DNA from: Apoda limacodes
Lineage: Eukaryota > Arthropoda > Insecta > Lepidoptera > Limacodidae
Assembly: GCA_946406115.1 (NCBI GenBank)
Contig: OX291550.1
Span: forward strand, 19,940,722 to 20,004,721
Direction: 5' to 3'
Length of the DNA stretch: 64,000 nucleotides
Part shown: positions 53,185 through 64,000 of the stretch, in pieces
Numbering within the stretch: position 1 is the stretch's first letter
Layout of the letters: the number at the start of each line of letters is the position of its first letter
Made by a program: the position numbers and the translations under genes
Notes under the pieces: model-generated
The model's database searches: none
The model's input: only the letters and a program-made list of their open reading frames with translations
Told to the model about the DNA's origin: nothing

Positions 53185-53435
53185 AATATGTATATGTGTG
53201 ACTGCCTTTGCGGCACATTCGGTAGTAATACTGTTGGCTGGACTGGAGCGCGTAGGTTCCATTCCCGCTCAGAACAAACATTTATGTGATGAAAAAACAT
53301 TTTGGGTATTCCTTGAGTCTGGGTGTTTTGTATGTATAATTTATGTGTTTATTTACAAACCTAGTTGATACGAGATACGAGCCTGGCTTATAACTTTGGG
53401 CCAGATATCACTGTGTGATATCCCAAAAAAAATAA
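53185..53435 (+). mobile_element. tRNA-derived SINE, near full length
   Basis: The tRNA-like head has an A-box-like CGGCACATTCGGTAGTAATA and a B-box-like GTAGGTTCCATTCCCGCTC, then the body AACAAACATTTATGTGATGA, CCTTGAGTCTGGGTGTTTTG, TTTATGTGTTTATTTACAAA, GATACGAGCCTGGCTTATAA and a terminal ATATCACTGTGTGATATCC. The GAGTCTGGGTGTTT and CTGTGTGATATCC blocks are widespread in a lepidopteran SINE group. Length ~250 bp; its own A-rich tail follows. Confidence 0.75.
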
Positions 53436-54239
53436 CTGATATGTTGTTTGTAACCGATTTTAATGACTTTTTAATGTAAAAGGGTTTACTTTCAATGTGA
53501 TGTGACAGTTTAATAGGTAAAATTTTATCGTAAAAACCACATAGTTCAGAATAGATTATATAAAGTTAATTGTCGAAATTCTGCAGCAAAGAATGGAAAA
53601 TCCATATTTATTGGAAAGAAGAATAGTAAATCACTTAGATTAATACTTTGTCTACTGAAGGGACTTATTGTTTTTACATTTTAATCAGAGATAGATAGAT
53701 ATAAGTCATAGATTTTTTAAGGTAAGATAATTTCTTTTAGAAAGTTTTACCAAATCTAAAGTTCTAAATGACTATAAAGTGGGTGATAGACGTTCGAGTA
53801 AGAACGCGTACTTAGGGCTTGACGACCTTTTCCGACAGTGTATCGGCCTAAGTACGCGAACTTAAAATCTGCCGAGCAAGTTTTTCAGATATCCAACTGG
53901 CTTGAAATATGGCTCGTAGCCCGCCTCGGATCACCATGTGTCACGTCTGCGAGCTGCGAGCTGCCATTTTTTGCGGTAGCAGACAATTCGTGTTGTTTAG
54001 GTACTTACACCTAGATAATTTCAGTTTAAAATAATGTACGTGTCCATTGCATACATATCTATTAAATTATTATTCAAAACATAAAACAGTCCTACACAAC
54101 ACAATGCTTCTTCTGTTGACCACATAATGTGCATAATGAGTTTGTATTAATGTGTGTCATTACCGCGAGCCGAGTAACTTTGTCGTACTTTACTGCGGTC
54201 TTTAAAGAGACCTATTAGTAGTATTTTTTATTCCGTGGT

Positions 54240-54370
54240 TAATTATAAGTATTTTAATAAAAGTACGCTATTTTTCGGGTGGTGTGGTCAACCTGACCCT
54301 TATCAAGATTGCAGTTAGTTAACGGACGGCACTGACACAGAAAAGCATGTTCGTTAACTTTTTTCTTCTG
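54240..54370 (+). repeat. Repeat family I, copy 1
   Basis: AGTATTTTAATAAAAGTACG, CTATTTTTCGGGTGGTGTGG, GACCCTTATCAAGAT and GGCACTGACACAGAAAAGCA. Nearly the same sequence occurs at 63330-63480. The identity is high enough for a dispersed element. Confidence 0.7.
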
Positions 54371-54479
54371 TTATGAAGAAGATACGATTAGCGTCACCTC
54401 GTAGTGTGTTTTATACAAACGAATTTCCCACTTATTTTGACACTTAACATTCAAATACAAATTTTATGGTGAAACAAGT

Positions 54480-54738
54480 GTCAAAATGGTCGCGTACAGT
54501 GCGGTTTCGGATAAACTTCCTCCCGCGACCGCTTGGGTTGTGGAATGAGCTCCCTGCCAAGGTTTTCTCTAAGGAATACAGTATGGGGTTCTTCAAGAAA
54601 GAAGTTGTTGGATTTTTAAAAGGGTCGTCAACGCGCGAGTAATTCACTTGGTGTTACAGGCGTCCATAGGCCACGGTGACCACTTACCATCAGGCGGACC
54701 GTGTGCTTGACTGCCACCTTAATGGTATAAAAAAAAAA
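54480..54738 (+). mobile_element. Family C non-LTR 3' fragment, complete end
   Basis: The ORF end (CAGTGCGGTTTCGGATAAAC, TTGGGTTGTGGAATGAGCTC, GGGTTCTTCAAGAAAGAAGT) runs into the uninterrupted 3' UTR (GGCGTCCATAGGCCACGGTG, CCACTTACCATCAGGCGGAC) and a GTATAAAAAAAAAAA tail. In frame it would read FLPRPLGLWNELPAKVFSKE. Confidence 0.8.
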
Positions 54739-56565
54739 AGTGTTCTAAGCATAAATATAAATATAAGTCTACAGCGTGACAGCTTTTTATTTAATTGTAT
54801 AGCTTAAAAGTTATACAGGATTCTAGTTTTTATACAATGCGTCTCAAAGAAGATTAAAACTTAATGAAAACATTTCTTGGGATTTTGGAAAACCTCATAC
54901 ATATATTCGGCTTGATATCATGTCTACAAATTTTCACAGTATTTGATCAGTACATGTGGGAAATTCATTTGTATGAAGCTCGCTGCGAATTTTTATAGAG
55001 GTTTTCCCTTCGATCCTATAAATTAAAAAAAAAAAAAAAAAAGTGCGAGTAGGACTTTAAGGATTTTAAGTAAAAGCATGTAAATCCGTATAACTTATAG
55101 ATTGCTATGTTTTTTTTTTATTTTACAAATGTCATATTTAACAGGAAAAACACGGGCACAAACTCGCTCAGCTTATGCGCAAATTTCGAAGGATAATCCT
55201 TAACCACTCGTAAAACGGGTGAAATAGTAACGTGCAAATGAACGTTTTATAATTGTAAATGTAAACGTTGTACGTTTTCTGTTGGTCATATAAGATAAGT
55301 CGTAAATAAGTATTTTTAAACCTTTATAAAATGCGAATTAGGTCCATATTATACAACATTATAGTCATGTTGTGGTTACTAAGATGTTTTTTAGACGTTT
55401 TGAAAAAGTTACATAAACGTTTGTTTACGACGATAATGTTTGATATTGGTCGTACTGAGACGTTTATTTGACTTCTTAGGTTACGTAGTAGTTTCATTAG
55501 CGTCGGAAAATGACGAAATCGTCGTACTTGTTTCAACTATCGATATCAATACGACGTCAACGTGGTAATTTGAGTGAACTAATAAAAGAAAATTTAAAGT
55601 TAAAAATCACAGGTGATCAAAAACTCTAAAGTAAGAAATATTTGTACGTACGAGTTTAATATAATAATTTGTGAATCATATTTTACATATCTGGCGTGTT
55701 GTCATTCGGGGAACTTTTGTTTTTCGATAATGTATATATGTGTTATTATTAAATTTTTCACGCTCTTCGCTATTTTATTTGAAATTAAATTGCAGCAATA
55801 AATTTTTCGAGATATTTTTTTCCTAAAATTACCATCCATCTTGTTAAAGTTTTATAACAACCTCTTTACGTCGCTTACAAAGCAGAAGGGTTTCTTTGCG
55901 ACCACCACTTCCACCATTACAATACATTTTAGGGTTCCTCACAACTATACACAGTGGCATTAAGAACATACAGAAAACCGACATCCTATATTTTTTATGA
56001 TACTAGGTAGTAGGCTTACTGGTATACTTACCTAATGAACATTATTTAAATTAATTTTTTAAAGTTATATAATCGTTGCAAAAACCCATTAACCCGTCGG
56101 GTGTAAGTCTATCATAACTCCTTAATACACCCATTTTATTTTGTTTTTACAAGGTCATACACTAACACTTATGCGACGCTTTGATTAGATAGCCATTTTG
56201 TTAAAGATACGCAGACCCCGACCAATGTCTTACAAAAACCTTTTATGCAACTGAAACGTTTACACGTCCAACGCCTAGTCCAATAAACGTTATAACTTAC
56301 ACTATCTTGTAACGTCGTTTAAATCTGTCGCAGAGACGCTTAATTAACGTACACAATGCGACATTATGGTCACACGACTAAAACAATAACGTTATAAAAG
56401 AATAACGTTTACTCGACACGTGTATAATAAGACGTTATGGTCCTTCGACTGAAAAATCATAAGAAAACCGTCTATTAAACATGGTATCTAGCTGATTACT
56501 TTTATACAACTACTACATAACTGAAAGTCATATAAATCTGGAATTATACGACGTTTTTGCTTGTT
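54739..56565. other. Intergenic, no gene recognised
   Basis: AT-rich with a 20-A run at about 55026. 55330-55560 and 56270-56480 share an AACGTT / TATGGTC / CGACTG vocabulary and could be old inverted or dispersed repeats; no clean alignment was made by eye. Confidence 0.35.
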
Positions 56566-56569
56566 GGGG

Positions 56570-56720
56570 CAACATATATATATCCTAATATATATTTGTG
56601 AAAGTATGTTTTTTTGTTGGTCAGTCGCAATGGAGCAACAAATTGACCTTATTTTTATTACAGAGATTGGTGTGAGGATCCCGAAAGTTAGTGAGGGCTG
56701 CAAAAACACGAGTCCGACAA
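56570..56720 (-). repeat. Family G-type repeat, reversed fragment
   Basis: TATCCTAATATATATTTGTG, AAAGTATGTTTTTTTGTTGG, GCAATGGAGCAACAAATTGA and GTGAGGATCCCGAAAG match the usual reversed ending of this repeat class. Confidence 0.5.
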
Positions 56721-56892
56721 AAAGTAAGTTAACGTGGGTTTATAATCTGCTCTTCTTTTTACTACAGCAAAAAAAGTGAATCTAATAAAAACCTAAGTGT
56801 TAACAGAAAAAAACATATTTATTTTAGCTGAATTAAAATTTTCTAGAAAGTTCCACAAAATAAATATACCTCGAAGGCCCTTTTTCTCACAT

Positions 56893-57078
56893 AGTAGGTA
56901 CACGTTTGTGTGTCATCCAAAATAGTAGGTACACGTTTGTGTGTCATCCAAAATAGTAGGTACACGTTTGTGTGTCATCCAAAATAGTAGGTACACGTTT
57001 GTGTGTCATCCAAAATAGTAGGTACACGTTTGTGTGTCATCCAAAATAGTAGGTACACGTTTGTGTGTCATCCAAAAT
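56893..57078 (+). repeat. Perfect 6 x 31-bp minisatellite
   Basis: Six identical 31-bp units starting at 56893, 56924, 56955, 56986, 57017 and 57048. Unit: AGTAGGTACACGTTTGTGTG then TCATCCAAAAT. No base differs between units, pointing to very recent expansion or homogenisation (or to assembly of a longer array). Confidence 0.95.
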
Positions 57079-57755
57079 AGGTTGACATAATTCCTATGGT
57101 ATTAGTTCTATCAAAATAAACTTTTAAATATTTTATACGTAATTAAATAAAGTTTACCTTTGTCCTTAACAGTTTATCCATAGTTCTGATGGTTTTTGTG
57201 GAATTCACAAAAAACATACATCAAATTAACAGTGTTTGTTTCAAGCAAATAAGTAGAAATATTTATAATTATTCGTCCTATCAAGATGTAGATAGCTTAG
57301 AAATTTATTTATTCTTTTGACAATTTTTTTATACGTCCCGGGATATATTTTAAGTGATGAAGGGGAAGGCGGCAACTTAGGGGTGGGGACTTGAGAGGAT
57401 ACTTCTAAGGTCCTAAGGATCACTTTTGCCAACATTAGAAACAAGATTATTTATTTTAAGGTTAATGTTTATCTGTCTTTTACTATCAGTTCTTTCAGAG
57501 TTCAGTTCCTCATACAAAAAATGAAATCTAGAATTTCCAACAATAAAGAAGGAAGAACACCATATCGCTAAGTTAAGATATTAATAGGCGCGGTCTTTCT
57601 GAGCTGCGTTGCAATTCAGTAAAACCTCATTTTAGCACCAAAGACCCGTTCCGTCTAATATGCATCTGATAATTACAGCGGCGCTATTATTGTTTTAACG
57701 AAACGTAACGTAACGTAATTTTGAGATAATAATAGTGTTCATAATGCGTAAATAA
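57079..57755. other. Intergenic, nothing firm
   Basis: AT-rich. The frame 57241-57444 shows no recognised domain. AACGTAACGTAACGT at 57700 is a short tandem repeat. Confidence 0.45.
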
Positions 57756-57759
57756 CCTT

Positions 57760-57945
57760 TCCTTAAAAAAAAGGACGTTATAACAATTTTCTCAAAGGAT
57801 TCATTTTCACGTTTGACAAAATTGTCAAAAAGAAGCGCAAAATACACACCTCCTGACATGGGTTTTTGTAGCAACATTTCGTAGCAAAACTGCTTAGTCG
57901 AAACGCTAAAAGTCAACATAGTTTTTGCTACCAAAAGCTCAAAAA
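57760..57945 (+). repeat. Second copy of the 14170-14287 sequence
   Basis: GGACGTTATAACAATTTTCT, CAAAGGATTCATTTTCACGT, TTGACAAAATTGTCAAAAAG, AGCGCAAAATACAC and AGTCGAAACGCTAAAAGTCA match the internal part of the hAT-like element at 13923-15476 in order, so both derive from one dispersed family. Confidence 0.65.
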
Positions 57946-59730
57946 GAAAATCGCTGACAATTTCTTCTGCAAAGTAGTTAGATGGAACGCCCTAAAATAT
58001 ATGTAAAAAATTGTGTTAGATTCCAGATCAGGCCAGATCCAGATTGGATAAAGTGCAGCCAGCATCGTTAGTTTCGATAGTGTAATTAGTTCAAGTTAAA
58101 TAAATTTAATAGCTTGTGTGAAATTCATTTCACTAGATTGCAGTTTGTGTTTTGAAAATTAATTTATATAGATATTAAATTGTCATTGTGATCGATACAG
58201 TGATATTGTAATCAATTATATTGCTTAGTTTAAGATCACCAAATAATTGCATTATAGGCTACAAATAGATGGAAGTCCTTTTTCTGCAAAATAAACTCAG
58301 AATAATAAATCACGCTGGGTGGCGCTGCGAATTAAAACTAATATTTCACAGGAACTATGTTTCTCTTTTATAAAATGTGCAGTCACTGAAACTAACACAT
58401 TTCCTTTTTGTTTTTTTTCGTATTAGTTGTTGTAGAAAATATGGTTTGTAAATAAAATTAGTAATTCTTTCATAACTATATCCCACAAAGCAACACGGCC
58501 CCCACTGGCTGCTTTAGCATTCTGTGTTGATGCGAAGAGTAAATTTCATACTATTAATGCGGCAATTTCTGTCAGTCTATTACCTTTTTACCACTAAACC
58601 ACTGAACCGAATTCAATGAAATTTAGCAAAGCGAAATCTTGCACTATTCAAACCTTTAAGTGCGAGTCGGTTTTTTTCTATATATGAGAAGTTGCCGTAG
58701 AAATCCTACACTAAAAACTGAATTTTCGGCGGGATGACCCGCTGGCAAAAAGGCTAGTACTCTTTATTTATCAGGATTTTACTTTTTAGTCACAGTCAAA
58801 TAAGATTTATACAATTGAAAAAAAAAAAAGTTTGCTTGTCGTTGGCAGATGCAAGAAAAAAAAAACTCAATAATCTGCCTGATTACGGGCTTATTTCTCA
58901 AAGTTCATTGTATTTTCAGTGTATTTAGTATACTCGTATTTGTATTCGGCTATTTTTTGCTTTAATTCAATTTAAATTAATTATTTTAAATTTTAATAAT
59001 TTCTACGCCACGAAGATTATTAAATTAATATACTTCGTAATTATTTTTCATTCAATTCTATTGAAGAGTGACTTAAAGGGTTAAACCGACAGAACGTTAA
59101 TTAAACTCTTTAAATATTTTGCTGGCCACAGCAAAGGGATCGAGTAAACCGTGCGATTATCGAGACAACACGATCACAATACGTGCCAAAGGATAAATTA
59201 TTCGATTAGCAGCCGTGAGTGTAACACTCTTGTCATTTTAATAAAACACACCCTATTAACTCTTATAACCTGATACCAGTGGTTTACTGGACCTGTAATG
59301 TTTTTCGTAATCCCAGGTCATTACTTACATTTATTTGACTTATTTTATGGAATTCGTAATACTGAGTTAAATATTAATTATATGAATTTACTAATTATTT
59401 TTTCCTTATATCTTTATAAAAACAAAAGAACTAAAAAAATATGAAAGATTTAAATATACAGCACCCCCTTACCCCATAGAACGTAGTTTCATCGAAAAAA
59501 AAAGGGTGCCGAAAAACCGAGTGGATATTGGATTTAAACTCTAAATTACCATTTTATGAGAATCGCCATTTTGATCTGGAATATGGGTATCATCCAACCA
59601 CGTATTGATATGGTGTTGGACAAAGTTTCTACTCAGATTCTGATAAAACCAAAACAATACGTTTACGACTATATGTGTGATGCGCCCTTTTTTATGTATA
59701 TTTAAATATGTGTTTGTGTTTTATGTATAT
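57946..59730. other. Intergenic with a probable repeat remnant
   Basis: 58560-58760 carries TAAACCACTGAACCGAATTC, AAGTGCGAGTCGGTTTTTTT and a family-G-like CGGGATGACCCGCTGGCAAA followed by AAGGCTAGTA, probably a reversed old copy. Nothing else is supported. Confidence 0.4.
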
Positions 59731-59734
59731 TTAT

Positions 59735-60075
59735 ATATGTACTAGTTGTTGCCAACGGCTCCACCCGAGCTAGATTGGTGTAGGATTTCTGCAGCCACTC
59801 TCGAATAAAATAAAGAATGTTGTATTAGCAAGCTCTACCTGTGGCTATAGTTCATTCCCGTAGAATTCGGTAATTCCTGCATAAACTTTTAATTTTACGG
59901 ATTAAATGTCTAGTCGTCGTCCTTTTTCGTTCCTTCAATTAGCCATAAGGGAAGTTTTAGCACTATTTATCATATTTTATTTCTTCTTGATCGGAACAGC
60001 AGTTTAAGCGTGAAGAGGTAACATACAGACAGACAGAGTTCCTTTTGTATTTAAAATATACATGGATAGTATGGA
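59735..60075 (+). repeat. Family G repeat, copy
   Basis: GTACTAGTTGTTGCCAACGG followed by CTCCACCCG, TTGGTGTAGGATTTCTGCAG, GATCGGAACAGCAGTTTAAG, CGTGAAGAGGTAACATACAG and ACAGACAGAG. The usual start and end order, single internal unit. Confidence 0.65.
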
Positions 60076-60314
60076 TAGTTTTAAGTATATGTATACATAT
60101 GATTGTGCAAGAATATAATTATGATGGTACTAATTCCACTAGTATTCATTAATAACGGAGTACCTATTCCTTCACGATCACGATTGACGATATTTGACGA
60201 TTCATATGGACACATAACAACGAGTTTAATCTCGTTTTAATATTTTAAATTGTTTCAATACATATTGTATATTAGTTAGCTGATTATCAAAGTATTGTAT
60301 TATTACTTTAAACA

Positions 60315-60435
60315 CAACGTCTTGCCAGCTCTTTTTGGCAGAAATTAACATTGTTTACATTGTATTGACGATTCAAAAACGTTCTCAGAAACTTATTTGA
60401 ATTAAATATTGTTTGATTTGATTTGATACAACAGA
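60315..60435 (+). mobile_element. Jockey-like 3' end
   Basis: CTTGCCAGCTCTTTTTGGCA, AACATTGTTTACATTGTATT, GACGATTCAAAAACG, CTTATTTGAATTAAATATTG and a TTTGATTTGATTTGAT tail. It is the plus-strand counterpart of 9443-9565. Confidence 0.75.
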
Positions 60436-60744
60436 TCAGTTTAACTTTTGAGCGGTTAAAAAGCAAGAATGTATTTATGGCATTTATACATAGCATTTAT
60501 AGGATTGTATGTAAGAAGCTATCGTTAAGCCTGGAAAAGAACCCATGACAGAACATTTGCCTGTACTTATATAGGTTCAAAATCTTCTCTAAGGATAAAT
60601 ATATTTTCCGACTGCAAATATCCATCTTCAGAAGGAGACTTTACATTTTAATTCATATTGTTCAACTTCTGCCTACTCTACCAAAATGCTAGTAAAGAAG
60701 GGTCTATAAAATGAAAAGTGTTTTTTTAGTTTCGGGGCAAAACA

Positions 60745-61060
60745 AACTTACGGCCTGCGTGGTATTAAGCGAATACCATAGCCTGTGGATCAGTGTTGCC
60801 AGCCCTTTAAAAATTCAATTAATTACCGTTCAATTACCTTCTATGTAGGAAGACTATGTCATACAATAACAGCGGCAAAATGTAAAACCGAAACGTTTTC
60901 ACCAGATTAAGCTTTAACTTAGAAGGTCATTATTTCCTTTTGAAATATCCCATAATGTAGTTAGTAAAGAAACCTTTGGCAGAAAGCTCACTAAATGGTA
61001 CAACTCAAGCGTTAGCGGAACGAAGCACCTCTGAAACCGCAGAGCTTAATGATGAATAAA
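60745..61060 (-). mobile_element. Family C non-LTR remnant, strongly diverged
   Basis: The plus strand shows AATACCATAGCCTGTGGATC, GTGTTGCCAGCCCTT, ATAATGTAGTTAGTAAAGAA, CCTTTGGCAGAAAGCTCACT, CAACTCAAGCGTTAGCGGAA and CTCTGAAACCGC, in the family C order, with about 100 bp of extra sequence in the middle (60830-60940). Confidence 0.6.
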
Positions 61061-61313
61061 AAATGCTCTAAAAGTCCATTTAAATAAAAATATTTAAAGT
61101 TTAAAGGATGGTCGCCTAATTAAAGTTGGCAGTAGCTTAAACGTTAGTAGAGTTACCTGTAAGCACGCAATAAATAAATTAAAGTTTCAATATATCCCGC
61201 GGTAATTGGGACTATTTATCTAACGAAGTTAACGTGATAGAGGTAACTAAAACTAAGTCTTACCCTTTAGAATGAATAATTAATTTAATTATGTTTATTT
61301 GTGTTTAAAAATG

Positions 61314-61333
61314 ATATATATATATATATATAT
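61314..61333. repeat. (TA)n microsatellite
   Basis: Ten TA repeats, flanked by AT-rich non-coding DNA (61061-61520). Confidence 0.8.
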
Positions 61334-61522
61334 GTTTAAAAAATAATATGGCGGTTATATATAATATTTTTATAACAAAGGCAGGAAATTAATATTGACT
61401 GTAAGCACTTTTAATTGGTGGAAAATTAAATATGATTAACATCGAAAATTAATTAAAATATTGATCGTACTTCGTATGCATGTATGTAAAGAAAAAAAAA
61501 ACAATTGTTTTCATTTTTATGA

Positions 61523-61762
61523 AATACTTTTGCCAGCGGCTCCGCCCACCCTAAATTTGGCTATCGGCGTAGGATTCTTACGACAACTACTTGATAAAGA
61601 AGTTCGTTATAGCAAGTTATAGCTGCAGCTTTGGTTCGTTCGTAGAATTCAGTTATAGTTACTCCCCCGGGAACTTTTGAAGTTTTCGGGATAAAAAGTA
61701 GCCTTTGATCTTCTCCGTATCTTAAACTATATGCAAAATTTCAGTTCAATTGGATTGAAAAA
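61523..61762 (+). repeat. Family G repeat, truncated by the RT fragment
   Basis: ACTTTTGCCAGCGGCTCCGC, GGCTATCGGCGTAGGATTCT, CGGGATAAAAAGTAGCCTTT and AAATTTCAGTTCAATTGGAT. The expected CAGACAGACAG ending is absent; the RT reading frame begins at the break. Confidence 0.65.
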
Positions 61763-61764
61763 GT

Positions 61765-62440
61765 CTGTTATAAAGCCATTATTTAAGAAGGGGGATAAAT
61801 ATAGTATTGACAATAATAGGCCTATTACGTTAATACCCATAAAAGATTTTTTTTTGAAAATATCATGTTTAATAAAATATACAATTTTGCGACTAAATAT
61901 AATCTTTTAAAAAAAAGAATAATATGGGTTTAAAAAAAACAGCTCAACTACTTCAGCGTGTTTCCACTTACTGAAGAACATCACTGAAAGCCTTAATCAG
62001 AATATTTATCCAGTAACCATATTTCTCGATATGACAAGGGCTTTTGATTTATTTTCGCATAAAGTTTTGCTAAATAAACTTGATAAATTTGGCATAAGAG
62101 GCACAGCAAATAAATGGCTAACAAGTTACTTATGCCAAAGATAAAAATGTGTCTAAATAATAAAAGTTTGTGGTAAATACAAAACAAAATATTAATCGGA
62201 GTTTCGTCACAATACATATGGTGTACCACAGGGTAGTGTATTAGGTCCTCTGCTGTTCCTCATTTACATAAATGATTTACAAGATATCAAAAAACACGAC
62301 TGTATTTTATTTGCAGATGATACTACGATCATAATTAATTCTGACTGTCGAACAGATCTTTAAACAGAGACAATAAATACTTTAAATAAAGTGGATAGTT
62401 GGTTAAAATACCTGGGTTTTTAGATAAAATATATTTTTAA
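61765..62440 (+). pseudogene. Jockey-like reverse transcriptase remnant
   Basis: Non-LTR reverse transcriptase with its motifs in order but spread over several frames: KSVIKPLFKKGDKYSIDNNR followed by PITLIPI (61764-61842), then a degraded part, then PVTIFLDMTRAFDLFSHKVL (about 62009-62070) with [38 protein letters not shown] (about 62221-62280) and [14 protein letters not shown] (about 62304-62345), which keeps the catalytic FADD. Stops after the SYLCQ block, at about 62360 and after LKYLGF, plus frame changes near 61845-62000 and 62140-62220, disable it. Close in motif wording to 4737-5952 but more decayed. The 5' endonuclease and the 3' end are missing. Confidence 0.8.
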
Positions 62441-62714
62441 AATAACTGAACATAAAGTTAATGTTACCTTACGTTTTTTATCACTGAGTTGCTATTGTCG
62501 CATGACTCATTGAGGCATGACACGGATACAAAGAAACATTTACAAGAAGAAAAAAAAACAAACCTATACATAAGTTGAGCTTAGGTTTAGTCAGGATTAT
62601 ACCTAATATGAAACCTGATTTATCACTTAGTTCAATAGAGATCATGTCCTAGTAAATTTCGTATATCTGATCTAATCATCAGATATAGACTGAAACGATA
62701 TGTGATGCTAAGTA

Positions 62715-62875
62715 AGGGATGGTCAGTCATTGGATAGATGAATGACTCGTTTATTGAGCTAGTTCGTGCTTCGTAGGGCAAGTCAAACCGCCGGTCTTAG
62801 GTGTTGTCATATGATAACAGTCGTTAAGCCAAGTCAGTGGCCTTATGGGCAGCTAAAACATTCTCAAAATCGAGT
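62715..62875 (+). repeat. Lepidopteran-type interspersed repeat fragment
   Basis: GTCAGTCATTGGATAGATGA, GTGCTTCGTAGGGCAAGTCA, AACCGCCGGTCTTAGGTGTT, ACAGTCGTTAAGCCAAGTCA and GTGGCCTTATGGGCAGCTAA. I know this block order (GTGCTTCGGAGGGCACGTTA-like followed by a GTTGGTCCCGG-like block) from lepidopteran interspersed repeats. The overlapping 120-codon frame 62766-63128 is therefore not called a gene. Confidence 0.55.
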
Positions 62876-63325
62876 TGCCACCAGATGGAAGACGTATGTC
62901 GATTTGCACAGGGCCAGCTCGATTGACTATGGCTTAATTCTCCTTTCTTTACGGAGAGGCATGTGTACCCGTAGTGGGGACAATCAATGGCTGATGCTAC
63001 AAAAAGAGTTCAACAGAATAATAGACATGTGCGTTCAAGGAAAGCCAATTTTTCAAGGAAGTTTAAGGAAAGGAAAGTTAATTCTCTTATCCCATTGTAT
63101 TGATATCCTTAACGTAAGATTCCTCTAATTAGCTAAGCCCCCTAACCGATTGACAGTCATCCCTTCCCATTGAGGTTGGTGGTCACATAAGGTTTGTCAT
63201 AATCATAAAACCTGCTATTTTCAAAAATGAGGGAAAACTTAAAATTTTAAAATTAACTACGATATTTTTTTTATATAAAGTTTTATCTTTTCGAATATTT
63301 TAACTAACTATAAGTAATATTTTTG
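62876..63325. other. Intergenic with weak repeat traces
   Basis: GTGTACCCGTAGTGGGGACA followed by ATCAATGGCTGATG (62961) resembles the GTGGGGAC...GGGCTGATGATG tail of RTE-like elements. Nothing coding is supported. Confidence 0.35.
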
Positions 63326-63329
63326 GTGC

Positions 63330-63480
63330 CGTGGTAAATTAAAAGTATTTTAATAAAAGTACGCTATTTTTCGGGTGATGTGGTCACTCTGACCCTTATC
63401 AAGATCGCAGTCAGTTAATGGACAGCACTGACACAGAAAAGGGTCTCTAATTCATTTAAGCATGTTTGTTAACTTTGCAT
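63330..63480 (+). repeat. Repeat family I, copy 2
   Basis: GTGCCGTGGTAAATTAAAAG, TATTTTAATAAAAGTACGCT, ATTTTTCGGGTGATGTGGTC, GACCCTTATCAAGATCGCAG and CAGCACTGACACAGAAAAGG. Compared with 54240-54370 it has about 20 extra bases (GGTCTCTAATTCATTTAAGC) before the shared GCATGTT.GTTAACTTT. Confidence 0.7.
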
Positions 63481-64000
63481 ATAGGTACTTACTAAATTTC
63501 CTTTTTCAATGCCTTCTCAACAATAAAATGTACCATGTGGATATTTACAAAATTAATTGAATGTAAAATCGTTTTCTCTCAGTAACAAAGGTAAAATAGG
63601 TAAAATAATGAATAAGTGTAAACAGATATTTGTAGGCACTTGAGGTACTTTAGTACGATTAGATACTTATTTTTGTTTCAGAGGAAATATTCTGCTGTTT
63701 TTCCCATGCAAACGTATTTCCCTTTTTTACTCCTTTCTTTTTTGGGTTTTTTTTTTGATTTGTCATTTCTTTAAATGTCATTCCAAAACAAATCCTGTTT
63801 TTTATGATATCTTTAATCTTTAGGCATGGGCTGTAAAATTATGAAAGCTTATTAAGTACAGGGAATTTATTAACTTCCTGTCGAAGTAATTTATGTTAGA
63901 TTTGGTTGAGATTTGGAAGGCGATGTCCTATTTCAGGACCTAATCTATATTTGTGCCAAGTTTGACCTCGATCTGTCCACTAGTTGAAGCGTGATTTAGT
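63481..64000. other. Intergenic; family G-like end at the window edge
   Basis: Plain AT-rich DNA. From about 63895 GATTTGGTTGAGATTTGGAA, TTGTGCCAAGTTTGACCTCG and AGTTGAAGCGTGATTTAGT resemble the last part of a family G-type repeat running out of the window. Confidence 0.4.

Noticed and set aside
56893..57078. CRISPR-like regular array
   Set aside because: The repeats are directly tandem with no spacers, in a eukaryotic context; it is a minisatellite.
62766..63128. 120-codon ORF
   Set aside because: Its first third lies in a recognisable interspersed repeat and the rest shows no family features.

Overview
This 64 kb window looks like an AT-rich, gene-poor, transposon-dense stretch of an insect nuclear genome, most likely a moth or butterfly (Lepidoptera). 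The reasons are: repeated copies of interspersed elements I recognise as lepidopteran (the AGTGCGAGTCGGACTCGCGC / GGTACGGAACCCT family, the CTAGCTTTTGCCCGCGG family, non-LTR 3' ends of the type ACCATCAGGCGGACCG...GTATAAAA, and jockey-like 3' ends with TTGAATAAA plus a TTTGA-rich tail); GT-AG introns; and no prokaryotic features. I found no intact host protein-coding gene, rRNA or functional tRNA gene. Nearly every recognisable coding stretch belongs to a mobile element, and nearly all of them are broken. No search could be run, so family names rest on motifs read by eye and boundaries are approximate unless a target-site duplication (TSD) is given.

Layout. 1-10 kb: a 5'-truncated non-LTR retrotransposon with a 10-bp TSD (861-1870), a short MITE pair, and a jockey-like reverse transcriptase fragment (4726-6246) inserted with a CTATG duplication inside the 3' end of another non-LTR element. 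9-16 kb: MITEs, a reverse-strand RT fragment lying between inverted AGGGTTCCG arms, a tRNA-derived SINE, a perfect 20-bp-arm hairpin, and a hAT-like non-autonomous element (13923-15476) carrying another DNA element inside it (14288-15349). 16-24 kb: mostly featureless AT-rich DNA. 24-27 kb: a diverged local direct duplication in which one copy carries a MITE, with a jockey-type 3' fragment with its own TSD between the copies. 27-31 kb: MITE and composite repeats. 30.6-33.1 kb: a frameshifted hAT transposase on the minus strand.

36.5-41.2 kb holds the most informative object: a 4.4-kb PIF/Harbinger-related element of the ISL2EU type (36672-41103) inserted in a 34-bp minisatellite. It has a spliced THAP-domain DDE transposase on the plus strand and a convergent spliced minus-strand gene whose product combines a SWIM-like zinc-binding segment with a YqaJ-type nuclease domain. 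Both genes are disabled. 43-48 kb has three copies of the GGAACCCT family, a degenerate Gypsy-type gag (44715-45640) and two unrecognised coding-like scraps. 48-64 kb contains minisatellites (39-bp and a perfect 6 x 31-bp array), SINE and non-LTR remnants, and a second jockey-like RT pseudogene at 61.77-62.44 kb.

The window is best read as layered insertions. Several boundaries are fixed by TSDs, interrupted repeats or duplicated empty sites, which gives a partial relative chronology. I did not find a convincing new host biological system; the ISL2EU-type element is the richest system present.
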